Positions 59,830 to 64,000 of a stretch of 64,000 nucleotides of DNA are shown here, piece after piece (position 1 is the stretch's first letter; every line of letters starts with the position of its first letter). The DNA lies in NCBI RefSeq assembly GCF_014647215.1, contig NZ_BMOT01000001.1, positions 620,001-684,000 of the forward strand. The letters are read 5' to 3'. The position numbers were made by a program, and so were the translations under genes. Below the pieces are notes generated by a model. That model worked only from the letters and a program-made list of their open reading frames with translations, searched no databases and was not told the DNA's origin. The DNA comes from Shewanella aestuarii (GTDB lineage: Bacteria; Pseudomonadota; Gammaproteobacteria; Enterobacterales; Shewanellaceae).

Positions 59830-59839
59830 TAGTCGACAA
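59830..59839. promoter_or_regulatory. GTCGAC operator-like site 3
   Basis: TAGTCGACAA has one mismatch to TTGTCGACAA. It lies 113 bases upstream of lldE and 73 bases from site 2, so may serve the lldEFG promoter. Confidence 0.55.
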
Positions 59840-59952
59840 TCTCATGGATAAGTTTCAAAAATGAAAATATCCGCAGAGTTCATTACGCTTTTGTCTGTAT
59901 CACTCAAGGGTATTGACGAGTAAATTAACAATATCCGTGGTTATTGAAGTTA

Positions 59953-60702
59953 ATGAATATGAAAATTGCACTGTTTATTCCTTGTTTGGTTAATCAAATG
60001 ATGCCTGATGTGGCGATTGCAACTTTGTCGTTGCTGGAAAAATTAGGTCACCAAGTGATATTTCCACAAGGTCAAACCTGCTGTGGTCAACCTATGACAA
60101 ACTCTGGCTGTTTTAATGAAGCCCGCAATACTACGCTCAAATTATTAAATGCGTTTAAAGGCGTAGAATGTGATGCCATCGTTTGCCCTGCAGCGTCTTG
60201 TTTAGTGGCCGCCAAAGAAAATTTTCATGAATTTGATCAAAGCCAAGAAGCGCTAGATGTGATTAATAAATTGTATGAACTTACGGAATTCTTACACGAC
60301 ATAGCGCCAATCTCAGGGTTTAAAAATAAATTTGAACACACTATCAGCCTACAAATGAGTTGTCATGGCTTGCGTATGCTGAGTTTAGCCACCCCGAGTG
60401 AGTCTATGGGACCACAGTTCAATAAAGTTGAAGCTGTGCTACAAAGTATTCCAGGTATCAAGATAGTATATCCCGCGCCGCGCGATGAATGTTGTGGATT
60501 CGGCGGTACCTTTGCCGTTGATGAAGGCGCCGTATCTGCCAAAATGGGCAAAGATAAAGCCCACGCTCATGCCGCCACGCATGCTCAATATGTGGTCGGT
60601 TTTGACCCTTCATGTTTACTGCATCTTGATGGCATGATCCGCAGACAGCTGCTGCCGATTCAAACCCGCCATATTGCTCAAATCATTGATGCGGCTTTAT
60701 AA
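59953..60702 (+). CDS. lldE: L-lactate utilisation protein LldE (LutA type)
   Basis: A 249-residue protein with two CCG domains: TCCGQPMTNSG in the first half and ECCGFGGTFAVDEGAVSAKMGKDKAHAH in the second. These Cys hold iron-sulfur clusters. LldE is a subunit of the LldEFG (LutABC) complex that oxidises L-lactate to pyruvate at the membrane. The start is ATG 59953 or 59959; a TTG at 59944 is less likely. It opens a three-gene operon and is divergent from the prp genes. Confidence 0.92.
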   Translation: MNMKIALFIPCLVNQMMPDVAIATLSLLEKLGHQVIFPQGQTCCGQPMTNSGCFNEARNTTLKLLNAFKGVECDAIVCPAASCLVAAKENFHEFDQSQEALDVINKLYELTEFLHDIAPISGFKNKFEHTISLQMSCHGLRMLSLATPSESMGPQFNKVEAVLQSIPGIKIVYPAPRDECCGFGGTFAVDEGAVSAKMGKDKAHAHAATHAQYVVGFDPSCLLHLDGMIRRQLLPIQTRHIAQIIDAAL

Positions 60703-60713
60703 GGAGACTTTAC

Positions 60714-62108
60714 ATGTATCAATCTAAAAGTCATGCCGACAATGCCACTATTTTCTGCCGTGATGAGAATCGTGTCGATTGGCACTCTAAAGCCTTGTGG
60801 AATTTACGTGAAAAACGTGACAGAGCCGCGGCAAGCGTGCCTGAATGGGAACAGCTTCGCCAACTCGGCTCAGAAATTAAATTACATACATTGAGCCACC
60901 TTGGCGACTATCTTTGCCAGTTTGAGCAAAAATGTATTGAAAATGGCATTCAAGTTCACTGGGCTACAGATGCCAGTGAACACAATCAAATTGCATTAGA
61001 TATTTTATCTACACATTCGGTTAAGAAGTTAGTGAAATCTAAGTCGATGTTGACTGAAGAATGTCATTTGAATCCTTTTCTCGAAAAGCATGGCATTGAA
61101 GTAATCGATACTGATTTAGGTGAGCGAATTATTCAACTAAACCATCAACCCCCTTCGCATATTGTGGTGCCTGCCATCCATATGAAAAAAGAAGAAGTGG
61201 GTGAATTGTTTCATCAAAAGCTTAATACTCCAAAAGGCGAATCTGATCCTACTCGCCTGACCCGAGCTGCGCGTAAACACTTACGCGATCAGTTTTTAAG
61301 TGCCGATGCTGCCATGACCGGCGTGAACATGGCCATCGCCGATTTAGGTGCAGTTGTGGTATGTACCAATGAAGGAAATGCCGATATGGGAGTGAATCTC
61401 CCCAAACTGCAAATTCACTCCATGGGCATAGACAAAATAGTACCAGATGTTGACAGTGCCATGGTGCTACTGCGTATGTTAGCCAGAAATGCCATTGGCC
61501 AACCCATTACCACTTACTCGTCTTTCTATCGCGGCAGTAAAGTCAACGGCGAAATGCACATTATCATTGTCGATAATGGTCGTACTGACATCATGCAAGA
61601 TAAAATCCTTGCCGAGTCGTTAAAATGTATTCGTTGTGGTGGTTGTTTGAACACATGTCCGGTTTATCGTCGCTCCGGTGGCTTCAGCTATAACTACACC
61701 ATTCCAGGTCCGATAGGTATTGCCGTTGGAGCACAGCATGATGACAGCAACACGATCCCCTGGGCCTGCACACTTTGTGGCAGCTGCAGTTATGTTTGCC
61801 CGACAAAAGTCCCACTGGATAAAATCATTGCTCACCACCGTCGTTTAAAAGCGCAACAGGGAAAACTGCCATTTGGTAAGAAATACTATATGCCTGCGGT
61901 GGGAAAATTAATGAGCTCACCAACTTTATTAAACTGTGCAATGGCAAGTGCGCGATTGGCATTAAACGTCATTCCTCACCGTCTTATCAAACCTTTATCA
62001 GGCGCTTGGGGGCAGTATCGAGAGTTGCCCGTTTCGCCAACATCCAGCTTTGATACTTGGTATAAACAACACAGAGCATCAAACAAGGGGCAAAATAATG
62101 TCTCATAA
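60714..62108 (+). CDS. lldF: L-lactate utilisation iron-sulfur protein LldF (LutB type)
   Basis: A 464-residue protein with an N-terminal LUD domain (about residues 60-290) and two 4Fe-4S motifs, CIRCGGCLNTCPVYR (about 304) and CTLCGSCSYVCPTKV (about 351). The C-terminal stretch is typical of LutB. It moves electrons from lactate oxidation toward the quinone pool; partner subunits are LldE and LldG. Eleven bases after lldE, and its stop overlaps lldG. Confidence 0.95.
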   Translation: MYQSKSHADNATIFCRDENRVDWHSKALWNLREKRDRAAASVPEWEQLRQLGSEIKLHTLSHLGDYLCQFEQKCIENGIQVHWATDASEHNQIALDILSTHSVKKLVKSKSMLTEECHLNPFLEKHGIEVIDTDLGERIIQLNHQPPSHIVVPAIHMKKEEVGELFHQKLNTPKGESDPTRLTRAARKHLRDQFLSADAAMTGVNMAIADLGAVVVCTNEGNADMGVNLPKLQIHSMGIDKIVPDVDSAMVLLRMLARNAIGQPITTYSSFYRGSKVNGEMHIIIVDNGRTDIMQDKILAESLKCIRCGGCLNTCPVYRRSGGFSYNYTIPGPIGIAVGAQHDDSNTIPWACTLCGSCSYVCPTKVPLDKIIAHHRRLKAQQGKLPFGKKYYMPAVGKLMSSPTLLNCAMASARLALNVIPHRLIKPLSGAWGQYRELPVSPTSSFDTWYKQHRASNKGQNNVS

Positions 62109-62721
62109 TACGGCAAGCAAACATGCTATTTTGGCTGCTTTAGGTCAGTCTTCTATTAACCAGTTAAATCAAAAACCTGATTTATCAAGTTTAAAAAGTA
62201 CCAGCATTTTACCATCCGAATTGATTAATCGATTTGAAAAAGGCCTGACATCAGTCACAGGTGAATTAATTTACCCTGACAATGGTAATAGCATCGACTT
62301 GCTAAAAGACAATGTAGCAAAGCTGATACACCAAGGGATGCAAGTGATATCATTAGTGGACGGCATCAAAGGCAATCAACTGATGACAACGCACCCCCAT
62401 GAACTTAAACACATTGACTACGCAATTATGCCAGCAAGGTTTGCGGTGGCGGAAAATGGCGCGATTTGGGTAGACAGTGAACAATTAAATGGCTTAAACG
62501 CCAAGACTCACAGAGTACTGCCTTTTATTTGCGAGAATCTTGTTCTGGTTCTGAATAAAGACAATATTGTTGCCACCATGCATGATGCGCCAGCAAAAAT
62601 GCGATTACATGTCGGTGACTTTGGGACATTTATTGCGGGTCCGAGTAAAACTGCCGATATTGAACAAGCCTTAGTCGTCGGTGCCCATGGAGCGTTTAGT
62701 TTGAAGGTATATTTGATTTAA
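62098..62721 (+). CDS. lldG: L-lactate utilisation protein LldG (LutC type)
   Basis: A 207-residue LUD-domain protein. The ATG at 62098 overlaps the end of lldF by 11 bases. The LUD core shows FAVAENGAIWVDSEQ and AKMRLHVGDFGTFIAGPSKTADIEQALVVGAHG, the conserved C-terminal stretch of LutC. It completes lldEFG. No lactate permease (lldP) or D-lactate dehydrogenase gene lies next to it, unlike the lld cluster I recall from S. oneidensis. Confidence 0.9.
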   Translation: MSHNTASKHAILAALGQSSINQLNQKPDLSSLKSTSILPSELINRFEKGLTSVTGELIYPDNGNSIDLLKDNVAKLIHQGMQVISLVDGIKGNQLMTTHPHELKHIDYAIMPARFAVAENGAIWVDSEQLNGLNAKTHRVLPFICENLVLVLNKDNIVATMHDAPAKMRLHVGDFGTFIAGPSKTADIEQALVVGAHGAFSLKVYLI

Positions 62722-62776
62722 GCCTAAAGTCATACAGCAGCAGTTCGCAATGGATGACCCCAAACTCGTTTGGTCA

Positions 62777-63673
62777 TTAATCCATTGCGAAAATAGCTTC
62801 TCCACGACTGAGCATAAATTCGATAAATAGTTGAACTTTTCGAGGCTGCTGTTTGCGTTGATGATACAACAAACAAATTCGTCGGCTTTCTCCCTGCCAT
62901 TGTGGTAACACCCTAATCAAATCACCTTGGTGTAATTGCTGTTTCACAAATAATGATGGCCCATACATTATCCCGCCATCATCAACACAGGCCTTAATTG
63001 CCCCGTGTAAATCCGCTAAGGTTATTTTGGCCTCACCTTGGTAATAATATTCTTGGCCGCCATGTTTTAATGTCCAATTAAATAATGGCCACACCTTAAT
63101 TAAGCGGTGCTGATGCAGTTGGCTGGGATGAATGATTGCATCAGATTGTTGAAGATACTTGGTTGAAGCATATAAGCCATAATTTAATACCCCCAAAGAT
63201 TGAGACACCCAAGACGAATCAGGCTGGGCACCGCCAACAATCGCCACATCAACCCCTTCATCAATTAAATCTACCGTTTGATTATTTTGGCTAATATGCA
63301 GATTAATATCAGGATATAACTTTGAAAAGTCATTCAAGGTCTGCATCAATATCATCGAGGTAATTGAAATCGGCGTAGCAATTCTTAAGGTACCACTGGG
63401 TGTAGAAACCCTGTGCTGGTTCAAATCATCAAACTGGTTAATCAGCTGATAATATCGTTCAAATAACTCGGCCCCCTCTTCAGTTAAACGCAGCTTACGG
63501 GTACTGCGCATGATCAACTGAGTATTTAAACTGGCTTCGAGTTTGGCAATTTTGCGACTGACCGTTGCCACAGGCATATTTTGTAACTGACTAACCTGTG
63601 AAAAGCCGCCGGCACTGACCAAATGGACAAATAAATAGATCAGTTGTAAATCACTAGGGCAATCTGGGTTCAT
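62777..63673 (-). CDS. LysR family transcriptional regulator
   Basis: A 298-residue LysR-type regulator. The N-terminal helix-turn-helix covers residues 10-65 (SAGGFSQVSQLQNMPVATVSRKIAKLEASLNTQLIMRST). The effector domain starts at about residue 92 (GTLRIATPISITSMILMQTLNDFSKLYPDINLHI). The pattern is that of the AaeR/DhcR-like single-gene group. It is convergent with lldG, 55 bases away. Its target and ligand are unknown. Confidence 0.93.
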   Translation of the reverse strand: MNPDCPSDLQLIYLFVHLVSAGGFSQVSQLQNMPVATVSRKIAKLEASLNTQLIMRSTRKLRLTEEGAELFERYYQLINQFDDLNQHRVSTPSGTLRIATPISITSMILMQTLNDFSKLYPDINLHISQNNQTVDLIDEGVDVAIVGGAQPDSSWVSQSLGVLNYGLYASTKYLQQSDAIIHPSQLHQHRLIKVWPLFNWTLKHGGQEYYYQGEAKITLADLHGAIKACVDDGGIMYGPSLFVKQQLHQGDLIRVLPQWQGESRRICLLYHQRKQQPRKVQLFIEFMLSRGEAIFAMD

Positions 63674-63754
63674 TAGCTTTCATCGAAAAATATTTAATGA
63701 GTGACTATATCATTTTGCATTATAGCCAGTACACCGTTGGCGTAAAGACACAAT

Positions 63755-63791
63755 AATTAAGGCCTTATATTCATCATAGAAGGCCTTAATT
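63755..63791. terminator. perfect 12-bp inverted repeat, likely terminator
   Basis: AATTAAGGCCTT (63755-63766) is exactly complementary to AAGGCCTTAATT (63780-63791) around a 13-base loop. It lies about 75 bases after the chemotaxis receptor stop. The trailing T run is short, so the terminator call is moderate. Confidence 0.5.
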
Positions 63792-63866
63792 AACAGAATT
63801 ACAATGAATTGACTATCTTTGTGTCGCTTATAGCCACTGCAGCTTATTCGTAAAATATGGTATGAA

Positions 63867-64000
63867 TTAGACTTTAAAATGTGCCACCAATTTAGCAAGC
63901 TTTTCAGATCCTTGCTCAATTTGGTTGCTACTTTGATTAATGTCCTGATTGTATTCTCTGTTTTCAACTGACATGTCATTAATTCGAGTAATATTCATAT
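63867..64000 (-). CDS. methyl-accepting chemotaxis protein (partial, C-terminus only)
   Basis: The last 44 codons of a minus-strand gene: INDMSVENREYNQDINQSS followed by QIEQGSEKLAKLVAHFKV and a stop. This matches the end of MCP signalling domains, where EQ-rich heptads precede L..LV..F. The rest lies beyond the window. Confidence 0.75.
   Translation of the reverse strand, partial: MNITRINDMSVENREYNQDINQSSNQIEQGSEKLAKLVAHFKV

Noticed and set aside
63710..63979. 89-codon minus-strand frame at the window end
   Set aside because: It overlaps the chemotaxis receptor end in another frame and crosses an inverted repeat; composition is not protein-like.

Overview
The window is a continuous stretch of chromosome from a marine gamma-proteobacterium, almost certainly Shewanella. 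The base composition is AT-leaning. Several gene orders are typical of that genus: zwf-pgl-edd-eda divergent from hexR-pykA; a fadE/psrA pair beside an M2 peptidase; a VC2046/SO_2500-type gene next to tRNA-Tyr; and dapA-bamC divergent from gcvR-bcp. The genus assignment rests on protein resemblance and remembered synteny; no search was run. Nothing looks like a prophage, plasmid, integron or CRISPR locus. The window is mostly core metabolism.

Layout. 1-10.1 kb: the 5' part of a response regulator under a Fur-like box, a DUF885 lipoprotein, a MITE-like repeat, a PspB-like small protein, a DEAD-box helicase, tRNA-Ser(GGA), a YchE-type MarC protein, a small basic ORF, a secreted S9 peptidase and a class I fumarase. 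10.2-19.4 kb: pabB, then the Entner-Doudoroff block (zwf, pgl, edd, eda on the minus strand) divergent from hexR and pykA, with HexR-like palindromes upstream of zwf and pykA. 19.9-24.9 kb: fadE, a PsrA-type TetR regulator with a perfect operator, and an M2 peptidase. 25-30.2 kb: smrA, an NTF2-like protein coupled to a SEC-C protein, a GAF-PAS-GGDEF-EAL protein and two small conserved genes. 30.3-30.6 kb: three identical tRNA-Tyr genes. 30.8-38.7 kb: a cysteine synthase/desulfhydrase-like enzyme, queE and queC divergent, a rhombosortase, an unrecognised anchored periplasmic protein, TrhA, an alkyltransferase-like protein, a DUF3108 protein and a YafJ-like amidotransferase. 38.9-41.8 kb: a second fadE with its own PsrA-like operator, and a thioesterase. 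42.2-52.4 kb: an RND pump with its adaptor, bamC-dapA, gcvR, bcp and a CPA antiporter with a long charged tail. 52.8-62.7 kb: the methylcitrate operon (GntR regulator, prpB, prpC, acnD, prpF) divergent from lldEFG. 62.8-64 kb: a LysR regulator and the 3' end of a chemotaxis receptor gene.

How the genes work together. Sugar catabolism runs through the Entner-Doudoroff route and is linked to pyruvate kinase by HexR. Fatty-acid oxidation uses two FadE paralogues that both carry PsrA-type operators. Propionyl-CoA and L-lactate, both feeding pyruvate, are handled by two divergent operons that share a control region with repeated GTCGAC palindromes. The most interesting signals are regulatory: that palindrome array (including one copy inside the regulator gene), the two matched PsrA sites, the Fur-like box before a response regulator with an altered acidic pocket, and the structured repeat at 2637-2915. 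I found no clear evidence of a wholly new multi-gene system.
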